Positions 25,890 through 38,100 of a stretch of 64,000 nucleotides of DNA are shown piece by piece (the first letter of the stretch is position 1; each line of letters starts with the position of its first letter). Source of the stretch: Holothuria scabra (taxonomy: Eukaryota; Echinodermata; Holothuroidea; Aspidochirotida; Holothuriidae); contig CM074179.1 in assembly GCA_037179385.1 (NCBI GenBank), positions 71,695,683 through 71,759,682 on the forward strand. Reading direction: 5' to 3'. The translations under genes and the position numbers were made by a program. The notes beneath the pieces were generated by a model. That model worked only from the letters and a program-made list of their open reading frames with translations, searched no databases and had not been told where the DNA came from.

Positions 25890-26710
25890 TGTTTTCGAGA
25901 AATGAACTTTTCCTGAACCGTCACGTAGTGTTCAGTCAGAATTGCAGGCGAAAACGTTGAGAGTACGGAGGTGTTTAAAATCCATTTTATTTATGTTTTT
26001 GTTTCATATATTTAATCGTCTTCTATCCTATTCAGCTCAGATTGACTTCGGCATGAAATTATCAATTTTCAGGAAGACAGTTACACGGAAAAATAGATAT
26101 CACTAAATATGATAAATAGGCGAAAATCGCCAAAATAGTTAAAATGTAATCGTAGGGGGAAGGGTTATTAAACGTTTAAGGGCTCTCTTTTGTTCGGCTC
26201 CGTTCAATTGTTTAAAACCTATGAAGGTTTAAATATTTCCCGCCTCGTGCAATTCAATGCTGAAGACGAAATTTGTTTATCGTTGCAAAGGGTTATACGC
26301 TGGAAAAAGATACCCAGCCCGTAACCATTCCTTATGGCCAAATATGTTTCTTCACGCGTGAAGTGATGTGTTAATGTTATGAATGTACTCTGATAGGGGC
26401 ATTTTGTGCAGGAAAACACAATCCAAGCACTTGATAAATGCCCTTCTTTTAGCCTGTGACTTACGTTTCAATGTTCAGAAGATATATATTCTCTCCTACC
26501 GTTTAGCAAATGTCTGCCTAATAACCTTTATCAAACCATGTAACCTACTCATACCGTTTCGTTTAAAGTCTCACAATCACCACCGTACATTTTCTTTCTT
26601 ACCTATAAAGATTGGGATTTTCCCACCGTAGTAACAAAAGGTCATACAAGTTGTGCTGTGCATGTAGTTTTCTCAGTTCGACTTCAGCATCATAACGGAT
26701 CACCGTCGAG
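25890..26710 (+). promoter_or_regulatory. promoter region of HYR/Sushi copy 1
   Basis: Alignable by eye with the upstream regions of copies 2 and 3 through shared landmarks such as ATGAACTTTTCCTGAACCGT and TTTAAAATCCATTT. Near the gene it has a kB/Rel-type GGGATTTTCCC at 26614-26624, a weak TATA-like AACAAAAG at 26633-26640, and about 70 bp before the ATG. The function is inferred from conservation of site and spacing between paralogues. Confidence 0.6.
26614..26624. promoter_or_regulatory. kB/Rel-type site, copy 1
   Basis: GGGATTTTCCC fits the GGGRNNYYCC consensus and ends 8 bp before the TATA-like AACAAAAG. The same position in copies 2 and 3 also holds a fitting site. Confidence 0.65.
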
Positions 26711-26777
26711 ATGGCTATCCGTAAAACTTCGATTTTTTTAATTTGGATCGTTCTCTTCCTGTTAGTCAATTCCAGTG
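26711..26777 (+). CDS. copy 1 exon 1: signal peptide
   Basis: ATG at 26711 is the first in-frame start after the TATA-like box. It encodes MAIRKTSIFLIWIVLFLLVN and two Ser, with a basic n-region and a hydrophobic core, and ends AGTG|GTGAGA in phase 1. Confidence 0.88.
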
Positions 26778-29700
26778 GTGAGATTTCTTAGTTTGCGTTA
26801 AGTCATTGCATGTTATCTGCTGACTAATTTTCGTATCTTAGTTCTACATTTGCACCTGTTGATAGTTAAAGAAATAGACTACTTTATCGTAACTAACACA
26901 GTTCTTTAAGATAATTCATTCTAAAACAATGTCTAGGTATAATTTAATTCAGTTCTTTGATAAGCGCGTTTGGTAACTCGTTGCTTCATTGAATTTGCGG
27001 GGCATAACGAGGGGGTATGCAAATCGAGTTCAGCAGAAAGTGAATTGTGTCCCCAAGTTGTTTTCGTGCAGAACGTACAACGTAGTGCTTACAAAACTAA
27101 CAAGTAAGTTAGTGCCCAACGAAAATAGGGTACAGGTATCGGCCGTACTTTAGGGAAGTAAAGTGAATGCAATCGTTTCATCCACCATTTAGATACAGTC
27201 CACTTTAAAAGAAAAAAAAATCCCCTACAATACCCTTCGTTTTACCCTTTGTTTTATGCAATGTTAGTCTCATTAAATTCACATTCACATTTTTTCTTTT
27301 TCTTTTTTTTATTTGTTTTTCTTTTTTGCGGTGAGGTTGGGTCTGGGGTTGGTAGGGGTGGTGAGGGGTGGGAGAGACACAATGTATATACTAAAAAGGT
27401 TATGTAATCGGAGTGACACCGTTAGTTGGCGGGGAAGAGGTGAAGTAATTGTTTCACCTAGCCCCACCACTACAAATAAGTATTGTTGAAACACTCCAGT
27501 AGATATATTTCCGGGAGTCTCAATATGTTTCCAGAGGGAACCCGTGTCTTCATGGCTGCATCAAAATCCGGCCACGTGCAAACATTTTTCGTATCTTTTG
27601 CCATACTCTACCATTTCGGGCACACAAGACTATGAGGTAACGCTGAGTAGTTATTGTTTTTATAATCTTTTCGTCTCGGGTGTTTGCGAGTGTTTTAATG
27701 ATAACTATTTGATTTTCTTTATAAAATGCACCGTTGCTTTTCTGGCATTTTTGAAGAATTCTGGCACAGTCCTTAAAGGAGGCTTTTTAGTGATTGAAAA
27801 AATGTTCATTTTAATCAATAGCTGCCCCGTTGTTTCCGGGACCAAGTGCACGTCTTGTGAAAAGTCGGAGGTTCAATCTGCTTCCACTCCACCCAGCCTT
27901 TTACGCCAGCTATGACAGCAAACACTGCACTGCACACAGGGCATAGTTTTCCTTAAAATAATAAATTGTTTTTACGTATGTTGTAGTAAAGCCTCAGCGG
28001 GAAAACGTATGTGAACTTTGTAGCATATAGAGCTTTCACACGGCTTCAGACGACCAAGAGATTGATCAGTCCATTTTTATGGGTCGGCTGGTGTGGAGTC
28101 AAAAAAAAAAAAAAGCAAACAAGTGTAACGGAGCTTTAATAGATAGGGCCTGTGCAATATTGTTTTCAGTCATCTTTACTTACTCTTTTATTTTTTATCA
28201 TATTTATGATTCAAGGTAATAAGATATCAAAATAAGGAAAGATGAGGAGACCATCCATCGAAAGGGAAGAGGATTTGAGCTTTTATTTAGTAGTACAGTC
28301 TGAGCCCAATCTGAAGATACGAGTCATGCATTGCATCTGTCAGTTTTGTGTAACATTTAAGTGTCATTTGCGTATATGCAGCGAAAGCCAATTACCCCCC
28401 CCCCCCCCAAAAAAAAAAAAAAAAAAAAAAATTGTACCAAAATATACAGAGAAACAGGAATTGTGACATCCTCCGAAAAGTTACAAACCTAGAAAACGAG
28501 ACTTTTAAGCATTTATTTAATATTTTGCAGATGGATTTTGGAGACGGAGAAGAAGGCGGAGATCGCCACGTCCACCACGTAAGTTAAGCCAACAAATATC
28601 AAAGTATACGATTACACAGACTGATATTTAGACTTTCAAACCAATTTTATTATTCAAAAGTTTCCACCAAACCTATCCAAATGTACTTACCCTTACAAAT
28701 TAAAAAGTTAATGTCATTAAAATTATCGCTCAATTGCAATACCTTCGATACAAGAATGTCGGCATTCTTCACCCTTTTATCAAGAGACTATATTCCAGAT
28801 CAGAGCAAACATGCAGGCTCCTGAAGCACATTTATCTTCACGTAGGGTCGGAAAAAAACAACAACAAGAAAACCCACTATTCCCGTGCATCGCAGTTAGG
28901 GCACCTGGGCTTAGACATCGTCACATGGTTCAAATGTAATGTAAAATATTAAAATGTAGCACTATTTGACATTTGCAATCAGCTTTCTTCCAGAAGCATT
29001 TTTTTCAAATGGCTCAGTAGCTTTCCGGGTCGCTGAAGCCTCTCCCAAGGACACTGAAAATCAAACCTTGAACCCCCTTTATTAAAACTAACTGAATACT
29101 TTCTATCCCAATACACTTAGCAAATAACAATTCTCAAATCCCTGAACACTTTAAAATGACTCGAGTGAATTTAGTAACTCCGTAACAGAGTGAAATTAAA
29201 AGTGTGAATATACTCTATAAGGGTGTTTATTCACTTTAAGATTTGTAAAATTCCTTCCAAAAAGAGTAAAAATTCACTTTTCAAAGAGTGCCTCCAGGGA
29301 TTACCATTTCCTTTGTTAAAAGTGGTCCCTGTAGGCACTCCATAAAGAGTGAAATGTCGCTCTTTTGGAGTGAATGTACACTCTTTTTGAGAGAACTTCT
29401 GTTCTTCACTCTTCCAACGAGTGGCATTTCACTCTTGCCATTTTTGGCCGAAACTGTTTCGAGCTGGGATAAATATTTGAGTCTCGAACCTGGTTCGATA
29501 GCGAAACCTTTTCGGTTGCCTCACCCTGATCTGCCCCCCCCCCCCCTTTCATGCCAGTAAGGGGAATTTACAGTCCCATCCATTACCAGTTCACATTCTA
29601 TAAGCACCCTATTTGTAAAATCTTGAAATAATTTAAATCTTTTACTTACAGCTTCCTATCCAGCACCAACATTCTCTTCCTGCCCAACGCCGTGGACTGT

Positions 29701-32700
29701 TACGACGAACACCCTAGAGACAGTGGTCACTTGGTCGTTTCCTATCGTGGCATATCAGCCCTACTACTCTCATGGTCCTTGTGGCCCGGGGCAATGCTTT
29801 ACAACAATGCCCACTGTTGTGTAAGTATAAAAACAAAAAGTGTGAAATTCACCTTTTGACAAATGGCTGCAGTACTGTGATCACTCTTTTATTGAGTAGA
29901 AATCGAGTAGATCCCAGTCTCCTTAGAGTGGTAGTTAATTTTAAAGGGGGGGGGGATACCAATCGACAAAGCTCGAAATGCCACTCAAAACAAAGAGTGG
30001 TCATTGCAGTCAATCGTGGGTAGCATTAACGATCGAAATGCATGCTGTATTTTTGTCTGTTAGGAGTATCCTACGTGCCAAAACGAAACAGCACTGAGAT
30101 TTGAACTTTACATTCTGGGACAGCGTTACATTTTGGGACAAAAGTAAACGAAACTGGCCGCAGGGGGCCTTCGAGTTACAAAAGCCTGTTCTCACACCAT
30201 CACACAGGAAATGGGAAGTCTGTCTGTAACCTACTCGCTGTGGCACTTCACGCCAGCTCGCTATCTGTCACACACGTTTAAAGGGAAATATATGACTTGT
30301 AGTAGATACGAAATAGTCTAAGGCTAATTCCTTTTATGTCATTTTTTGAAGGAATGTATTTGCAAATGCTCGGTGTTCTAGCAGTTCTAAAACCCCTGAG
30401 CAACGCGTGAAAAAAAAAAGAAGAAAATAAAAGATTTACCTCATAGGTCCGTCGTTTTTCAATCTAGGGAAGCATACGATGTCAAGTGAAGATGAGGTGA
30501 GTCATTACTTCCAAGTGCAATCGTGAAATCAAACAATCTTGCATAAAACAGCGGATCTAATCTCGCTTGCTTGCGTTCTGAAATTTCGTGAAACGACATT
30601 GATTTTCAATGAAGATGTCACAAGTCACATGTTTTCCCCGCCCGTCCTTCGAGGCGATTAAAGGGATGGGCTTGAACCGTTTAATCTAGTTAACACCACG
30701 TAACACATTCGTGTTGGTGTGTCGTTAAATCTCACTTAATACACAACAAGATTCTACTGTAAAAATGTTTGGCGAAAGAAATCGTCAATCGTCTTAGTTT
30801 GGTTGCGTCCATTGAACATCCCCGATTGTAGTTAGTCAGGCAGTTAGGTAGTTAATCAGTTAGATGGGGTTTAACGACACACCAGCACCAATGTTCAAGT
30901 TGGATGGCCCACACCAATGTTAAAACAGGATGGTTCCATTGGAAGAAATAAAATATAACCTTGCGAAGTTGTTACCTTACTGTTCTCAGTCAAACCACAG
31001 GTCCATCCCCCGGATCGTCGCTGGAAGAGGGTCGACACGATATTGCATACACGGCTACGGACTTTCAAGGGAAATCTTCAACTTGTGCCTTTCACGTCAC
31101 GGTAGAAGGTAAGCGAATGATTCAACCAATTAATATAGAACAAACAATGCACTTCATTTTAAATTTTAATAGATTTTTCATTAAGATACCAATTTAAAAT
31201 ATTTAAACAAGTCATTTATTTGAGTGAAAGATTCATACATATAAGTGTTGCCAAAACGAATTCCCTGTTTTAATTTGCCTGAAATTTACTTTAATTCGTT
31301 TTCCAACATTTCACTTTGAAGAAAAGTACTAAACCAATTTAACAAAAAAAAAAGGCATGACCCTTTTGTCATAACACTTTTCGATGCACCTGAAAAAAGT
31401 CTGACATACTCAAATTGACCCACAACAAAACTATTTTGTACCAAACTAAATATGTCGTTTAAAAAAAATTATTATTTATTTCATTCTTAGTTATTCGTTG
31501 TCCGACCATTCCATCTGCTAGCAACCGAGTGAATGTGTGCACCTACGGTCTTCGAGCCGGGTCGCAATGTACCTTCTCATGTCGTCATGGTTACAGGTTA
31601 ATCGGTGACTCCACAATACATTGCGACTCCAACACACGACAATGGTCATCTAGTTCCCCCACATGTCAAGGTACATACTTAATTATAAAACTTTCCTATT
31701 CGCGTAACGTTTTCTTTTTACTTAACTCCAGGATAGGTCATTTGTGAATGCATCATTTTATTAGATTAAGAACCATACAAGACCTTAAACCATGCAATGT
31801 CACACACTGTATCATCAGGTAACAGAGAATGACATTTGCTTTTGACCTCATTCTGTGCATGGCCCCAGCCTTTTCATTCAATGTTCTCGAAGGGCAAGAG
31901 CAGTCGCTTCTGATTAACTTATTTAGAAACAACAGGTAAATCCGGAAATTTCTCCTCTCTCTTTCAACTATGTTTCATGATATTCCGTAGCAATGCACAG
32001 CAAAGGTAAACCAATCGACTGCATGGTCAACTTCTTAGAGCATCAGACTTGCAGCTGGAAAGTTGGAGGTTCGAGTCCTGGCCGGATCATAGCGAAGACT
32101 TAAAAAACCGAACCAAGTGCCATTGTGCTTTGTTCTAAACTTAGAGAATGGGGCATGGAAAGCAAGCCAGTGAGCTGTAACTGAAAAAGGGCCAGGAACT
32201 GCTCTACTTGAACCAGTTGGTTGGAAACTTGACCGTAAAACTCCAACTAACTAAAAACTAAAGTACTAGTTCAAGACCAGCTCTGTTGGTAAATTTAATC
32301 ATTTAGGAAGTCAAAATATTGTCGCATGGATCTTGCAAGAGCAATTCATGAAACAGGATAGTCTGTCAGGCTAATTCAAGTTGAGGTAGTGAATTTTTCC
32401 CTTTATTTAAATATTATAACCTCTTTGAAGTTAAAAATTTTTCAAGTCTTAAGTTTATAATGCTATGGGTAATTCTGATATTTTGAAGACCATTAATAAA
32501 ACAAACTCGTCATCAAAAGGTCGCGTTTCCTTTTATGTCTGATGAATACTAAAGTTCAGACTATTTTTTAAGTACGTTTAATGAATGTGTCGTGACAATT
32601 ACTAAACTTTTTAGTGTAAAAATAAATAACAAGTTTTAGATCTGTATTTGATCGCTCTTAATGCAGAATCTATCAGAGAACTTCCAGAGTGTTCAGGTAT

Positions 32701-34657
32701 ATCTTCAGATTAACTTCAAGCGTTTTTTTTTTTTTTTTTTTTTCAAAAGAGGAAGGTTGTTTGTAAATAGGGATTTCCTGTTGCAATTACAGATATAAGC
32801 TTCGTCCTCGAAAAAACCCCTTTCTCGGGTAATGTTGGCTAAAATATCCTGTTCGATTATAGCAACATTCTTGAGAAGTTAATTGGAATTTGTTCTCTCC
32901 GCCCGCTCTAAAAGCAATTGGGTCGTCAAGAGTCAGTTGAACCGAATGGGAAGTTGAATTTAAACCAATTAGAACGGTACCTGGTTAGAATTAGCTATCG
33001 CAAACACCTTCGTCCTCACGGCTTTTGAAATGTGTTCGGCGTGTAAAGAGTGTCATTTTTGTTTTTATTCAACAGTATATGATAATGAAAATAAAACATG
33101 AAAACCATAAGCAAGTAAATGGTTGCTGTATTAGGAAGCGAATATTTGTGATTCACGGAATGGACCAATGAAAAGGGAGGTTCGCATGAAATTTGAACTT
33201 TTTATTTTGATTCCTTTCCAAAAGCTTTGACATGCAATCCAGCAGTTCCGAGTCCACCGTACGGTTCCGTGTCTTGCACAGACGGTAACCGCTATATGAG
33301 CATGTGCTTCTTCCATTGTAACGAAGGTTATGCAATACCAGCAGGACAAACATCGGCGCGTTATTGTAATGGGCAATCTTGGAGCGGTCAACAGCCTACC
33401 TGCCAAGGTGTGTATCAAATCTATTTGTTGAAATATTCCATGACTACCTTACTAACAAAGAGTGTTACAACATGGAAATGAACAAAGGACTGGTCCCCCA
33501 ATGGACGCAAGCGCCTATCATGACAATCGTCGCTGTTTTGTGCCCTTTCGGTCTGACATATGGGAAGTTTTCGTTGAGTGCGCATCGTTTTTATATTTTC
33601 TATTTTTTGTATTGTTGTTTACTCCAAGTTGATATGTCAAGACGCTCGGTGCGTAAAGTCAATATGATAGTTGGACCATCCGGGTCTTTTCGTAATTGTA
33701 ACAACATTCGAGTAAAACAACAACTGACTGTAGTGTGACCATATAAAATTTATCCCCACACTGCAATACCTGCAGGATACGCCCATAACATCGGTTTGCA
33801 CTCCAACACATTGATGTCATAAGGAAACGACGTGTCACCAACAAACACCAAAAGAAGTACCAATTATTTTAAGTCACTTTAAGTATTTAATATTTTGAGT
33901 TGCACAATAGCGACCCTGCAAGATGTTGAACATTTGAGACCGACGGGTTCAAAAGTTTCCGCGGAGGAATAAGCAACTTACGCTATCAACCTTTTGATTT
34001 TACGTGATTTTTTTTTTTTTATGGAAAATCACCCATACGTCATTCCGGTATATTCGTACAAGACGTAAATCCTATTGTGGCTTCTCCAGCTCGGAGTTAA
34101 CCCTTTACGACCTCTCCCATTACTGTAATTTTCATATTTTGGGAGGATTCCAAAGCTACACAACAAAATTAAATTATACTTATTAAAGACTGGCAAAGCC
34201 ATGAAAGTTATTTCAGACATAAAAAATACAAGTTGTGCCCTAGATCCCCTTTCCGCCATAGAGACTTTATTCATTTGCAGCTGGGATCCCCATCCTAACC
34301 ACGTATTCCTCTCTTGCAAAATTATGTATCTGTCTGAAGATGTATTCACGTGTCCCTCTTTTCTGTTTTCTCTTACCAGATATAAAACCTCCAGTGTTCA
34401 CAGCCTGTCCGACATCTTTTGACGTCAACGTAAACGTTCAGTCATCAAACAGTGAAAGCGCGGTCATCCAGTACAACGCCCCTCAAGCAACCGACAACAG
34501 CGGTCATGTGACGTTGAGGAGAGTTCTCGGTAAAGCCTCCGGTAGTCAGTTTGGGTCTGGAGCTAACACAATAAAGTACACAGCAGAGGACGATGCCGGG
34601 AACGTAGTAGAATGTAATTTTACCATAAACGTTATAATCATTGTAGTAACGGGATAA
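26711..34657 (+). CDS. secreted HYR-Sushi-Sushi-HYR protein with polyarginine N-terminus (copy 1)
   Basis: Seven coding exons: 26711-26777, 28531-28578, 29652-29820, 30990-31108, 31491-31670, 33225-33407 and 34380-34657. All junctions have GT-AG ends and agree in phase, giving 1,044 bp and 347 residues with one stop. Order: signal peptide (1 to about 22), DGFW plus seven Arg plus SPRPP (23-38), HYR (about 44-134), six-cysteine Sushi (138-193), six-cysteine Sushi (198-254), HYR (258 to about 340), and a short hydrophobic end (VIIIVVTG). HYR and Sushi are extracellular adhesion and complement-type modules, also combined in SVEP1 and SRPX proteins. I do not recognise this exact protein. The polybasic segment could be a proprotein-convertase site, a heparin-binding patch or a cationic effector. 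It is probably secreted; the tail is too short for a normal membrane anchor. Confidence 0.88.
28531..28578 (+). CDS. copy 1 exon 2: polyarginine micro-exon
   Basis: A 48-bp exon between TTTTGCAG| and |GTAAGT. With the split codon it encodes DGFWRRRRRRRSPRPP. The mature protein would start at or next to this segment. The exon in copy 3 (60733-60780) encodes the same 16 residues with several synonymous changes. Confidence 0.87.
29190..29440. repeat. AGAGTG-rich palindromic repeat (MITE-like), intron 2 of copy 1
   Basis: Many AAAGAGTG/CACTCTTT motifs in both orientations. GAGTGCCTCCAGGGA at 29286-29300 pairs with TCCCTGTAGGCACTC at 29326-29340 (14 of 15), forming a hairpin. A second, weaker block with the same motifs lies at about 29877-30003 in the next intron. 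Confidence 0.65.
29652..29820 (+). CDS. copy 1 exon 3: first half of HYR 1
   Basis: A 169-bp exon; acceptor CTTACAG|, donor TGT|GTAAGT, phase 1 in and phase 2 out. It encodes PAPTFSSCPTPWTVTT and ETVVTWSFPIVAYQP, matching the P-x-x-x-x-C-P...V-x-W-x-x-P start of HYR modules. An extra CGPGQC pair lies near its end. Confidence 0.85.
30990..31108 (+). CDS. copy 1 exon 4: second half of HYR 1
   Basis: A 119-bp exon; acceptor TTCTCAG|, donor GAAG|GTAAGC. It encodes DIAYTATDFQGKSSTCAFHV, the Y-T-A-x-D...G...C-x-F-x-V end of a HYR module. Confidence 0.87.
31491..31670 (+). CDS. copy 1 exon 5: Sushi domain 1
   Basis: A 180-bp exon holding one whole Sushi (CCP) module; acceptor TTCTTAG|, donor CAAG|GTACAT. 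Cys at residues 138, 151, 161, 165, 179 and 193, with W186. The four outer cysteines fit the CCP pattern; the extra pair (151, 161) is as in selectin-type Sushi domains. Confidence 0.88.
32005..32265 (+). repeat. tRNA-derived SINE, copy 1 (intron 5 of the HYR/Sushi gene)
   Basis: A tRNA-like head with A-box-like TGGTCAACTTCTTAGAGCAT and B-box-like GAGGTTCGAGTCCTGG, followed by a tRNA-unrelated body (AAGCCAGTGAGCTGTAACTG, AACCAGTTGGTTGG, CTCCAACTAACT). The body recurs at 61915-62021. This fits a polymerase III SINE. Confidence 0.68.
33225..33407 (+). CDS. copy 1 exon 6: Sushi domain 2
   Basis: A 183-bp exon with one Sushi module; acceptor CAAAAG|, donor CAAG|GTGTGT. Cys at 198, 212, 222, 226, 242 and 254, with W247, the same six-cysteine plan as domain 1. 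The two arose by duplication of a phase 1-1 exon. Confidence 0.87.
34380..34657 (+). CDS. copy 1 exon 7: HYR 2 and stop
   Basis: A 278-bp exon; acceptor TTACCAG|, stop TAA at 34655-34657. It encodes KPPVFTACPTSFDVNVNV, ATDNSG, then KYTAEDDAGNVVECNFTINV, a full HYR module in one exon, unlike HYR 1, which is split. The last residues, VIIIVVTG, are hydrophobic. Confidence 0.88.
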
Positions 34658-34794
34658 TCAGTATGGACATTAAAGGGGAAATTTAGGCAAAAGTTTAGTT
34701 TTCATATGCGAAAGTGAATTTCTACACATAGTCTATTCAAATCGGACATGTCAGAGATATCATTAAATGAAGTCATTGTACTTGTGTTCAAAAG

Positions 34795-35185
34795 TGTGCT
34801 TAAGGACAACAGATATTATGACACTTCCTTTCATTGAAAAGGAATGCATTGTTTCCTTTTGTTTTTCCAGAGAGTTGTTCTGACATTGAATATAAAAGGA
34901 GTAGGCTCTCCCTGTAGGGAATGAAAAGTTTGTACAGTTCTTATGCCAGTTATTCAATCACATTCTGATAATATAGGATTGTTGAGGAGAATATTTTGGT
35001 GTCACGTTAAAAGAAAAACAAAAGAATGATCATTAATGTGAGGATATGATGCCATATGTACTTGCTTAAATTTCATTCTTTGTGGAAATGTGACAACTTT
35101 ACTTGCTCGTATCTTGAGCATCACACATCGGATTTCGATGCACATTTCACTGAAATGCTTAGAATAAGCACCCCGTTAATGTATG
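34795..35185. repeat. interspersed repeat R1, copy 2
   Basis: Partner of 17870-18265, just downstream of the end of HYR/Sushi copy 1. It starts after AAATCGGACATGTCAGAG, a string that recurs with one change at about 52768 in the middle of another spacer. Confidence 0.7.
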
Positions 35186-35189
35186 TCAA

Positions 35190-38100
35190 CTTGATCTGAC
35201 CTTAAACCTTTCTTTTAAAGGGGTGCAATAATTAAAGTTTAGCTTCGATTTAAGGAACTTCTCTTCTTGTGCCTTCTACATTGGTATCCTCTTTCAGTGG
35301 CGGATCCAGGGGGGGGGGGATGTGGGGTATGCATATCCCCCCCCCACCGGGATAGTAAAAACATTGTATAGATAGCCAGGCTAATTGTAACCTAAGCCTA
35401 ATTACTTTTTTGAAAATACAGTGATAATTGTTACATTATTTGATTACCTTATTTTGTGTCAAATTCTTCAATAAAATGAAAAATGATGTAAATTATAATG
35501 TATCTATCTTCCGTATTATTTGGTAAATTCCCGTTATGTTTACACATTGCATTCTAAATCCAGCGTTTTCCGCCAACGGCATTTGGTAACGCTGTTTGTG
35601 ACATCGCATGTCTGTCTATGTCAACACGTGGGGCTAAGACTGACTGTCGGATAATAGGCCAATCGTTGATACGGGATGTTGCAGCGTGTGTAGGCGATAC
35701 GAGTTGAGATATGAATAAAAAAGAAAAGAAAAGAATTATCAAAATTTAACTATCTACAGATTGACGCAGGTGCTCGTCGTCTGAGGTCTGCTGCACCAGT
35801 GTGTGAGTGCGACCAAAACTTGAGGGCTCGGAGCTTTCATGTCTCGAGGAGATCTGAACACATGCAGTCCCCTGATTGGTTAAAAGTTGTAACGCATCAA
35901 ATTTGATAAATATTAAGGAATGTGCTGATCTAAATGATCAATCAGGAAGCTGTAGATGGTAAATTGGCCACACCTTGAAAATATGGGATACAGCATACCC
36001 GTGGAACCAGGACGGGGTAGTTTGTCACGTTAACCGGTGACACTTGTCGGGAAACAGGAAGGGCCCTGGGAATCTAGGACAACAGGATGGGAGAGTTGCT
36101 CCTAAATAACAAGATGGCGTTCCTGTTGAAGGTCAAGGAGGGTACATACTCATGTTCAAAGTTTCCCTTTTAGGATATTGTCAGAATACACTAAAATTGT
36201 TATTAAGGAAAGTTTTGACTAATTTATTTCAATATCTCAATTTCAAGATCGGTTATTTTTGTTCAAAAATACCTGCAGCTTCTTCGGGAAGCCTTGAAAG
36301 TTTTGGTTGCGACGAAGGGCCCTTTGCCAGAGAGTCGGGGGGGGGGCATTAGGAAAAGGTTTTTCGGCTAAGATCATGTGTAGTATCTGTTCTTTTCATC
36401 CAGTCTAGAATGGATCCATACATAATGGTCTGAGGGCCGTGAGGTTGGTCACGCATCGTCCTTCAATGGACGTAACAGCATCTTCAGGAAGCAGTTAAAG
36501 TTTTGGCTAAGGCCAACGGCCCTTTCCGGAGGGTCGAGAGGACTTTCATGTATGGATTTTGAGTAAAGGGAATAATTGTTCCTGTAGATATAGGCAGGAA
36601 TTACCCTTCACCATACGTAGAGTGCAACCAAAAGTGGTTTTCATTATTGCCTGTAGCTGCATCAAAACTGTAAACAATTTTTACGCAATGACAAGTTAAT
36701 GTGCCACGATGAAAACGAATATTTCCCAAGATGAACCAAATCTGAAAAAATGCATTTCCCTGAAAATTTGTATCTTGCGAACGTCATGTGCATTTGATAG
36801 GCAACCCCCTCCCCCTGGAAGAGTAATTTTTCTGCACATTTTGTTCGGAATGAATTTGTCCCCTGCATATGCGTTTAATGTTGCATCTTTGTCATGGAGT
36901 CGTAAGTCCTTGATTTAATATTCGATCAAGTAGTTACTCCTTGTAAGGTGTAACATCCTGGGATTCCCGATGGATCTGCTTGTTTTTTTCTACTTAAATG
37001 TTCTATTACTATATGTGATTAATTGTAACATTGGGCAGCCGTGATAACTTTCAAGAAAATACAATCCAGGAAAAAGCTGGAAGTACGCGAACCTGCAGTC
37101 TGTGCCTGTCATCTACCTCTTGAGCAGAATAAGCCGAAAAGGGTTCATGAATTAATATTCTTCTATGAATTGAGGAATAAAGTCACTGGTCTCCGAGGCA
37201 AGTCTCTTCATCAGATTCGAAGAAGCTATGATGGACTGTTACAAATTTATGATAAAATTTTACCTTTTTTGACAGAAGTTTAGTTCAGTAATTTAACCAT
37301 AGTTTAAGTCGGTGCAAAGCTTAAATTTGACCATAGAGCGATATGAAAAGGTGCGGGTAGGAAGAGTCGCAATCGGTTTGAGCGGAGCATACGAAAAAAA
37401 AAAATGAAAAACCGATTCTGCGAACATTAGCAAAGGGCTTTTCCAGGCCTGTAGATTACGTTAAGACACGTGTAGTTTAAAGGCCCAGTTTTCAAACAAG
37501 TGGTTCAAAACAAGTAGGCCACGGCCTTTTTAACAGGTCGGGAAGTGGAATCTGGGCAATCATTATTATTTTATGAAAAAAATCTGTTCATATAAGATAC
37601 TGCGCAAATTGCGAAAAAGTCAGACATTTGACAAATAAAATGTCCCTTATATATTGTTGTATGAAATTGTGAGGTAAAGAATTTTACAGTTTTTTATTTG
37701 GAGCAACTTCAGTTATGGAAAGCCACTCCTCACTTTAAAGGGAAGATGGTAATGTATTTCGAGCCGACTAGCAGTTATATTTTGCCTAGACTTCACCAAG
37801 TCTTATGATGACCAAATGTTTTGAGTTGAGCTCACCTCAGAGTCATAGGCTAACATGCCCGAGAGATGAAATTGCATGAATATGATTGGACTTTCACTGT
37901 TAAAATACATGGAAAATAAACAGAACATAGAGACAATTTAACAGTTATAGACCCTTTCAGGGAAAAATGGTTTTCACCCGATCGGGGGTAAATACGGCCA
38001 TGGGTGGCGCCATTTTCAATTTTTTCCCTTGGTGCTTTGCGATCCTACCGTGCAAATCTAACCGGGACGAACGTTCAAAACATCTGGAAAATTTGATCGA

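Noticed and set aside
27544..27915. Plus-strand open frame of 123 codons
   Set aside because: Lies within intron 1 of HYR/Sushi copy 1, has no recognisable domain and is not needed by the in-phase exon chain.
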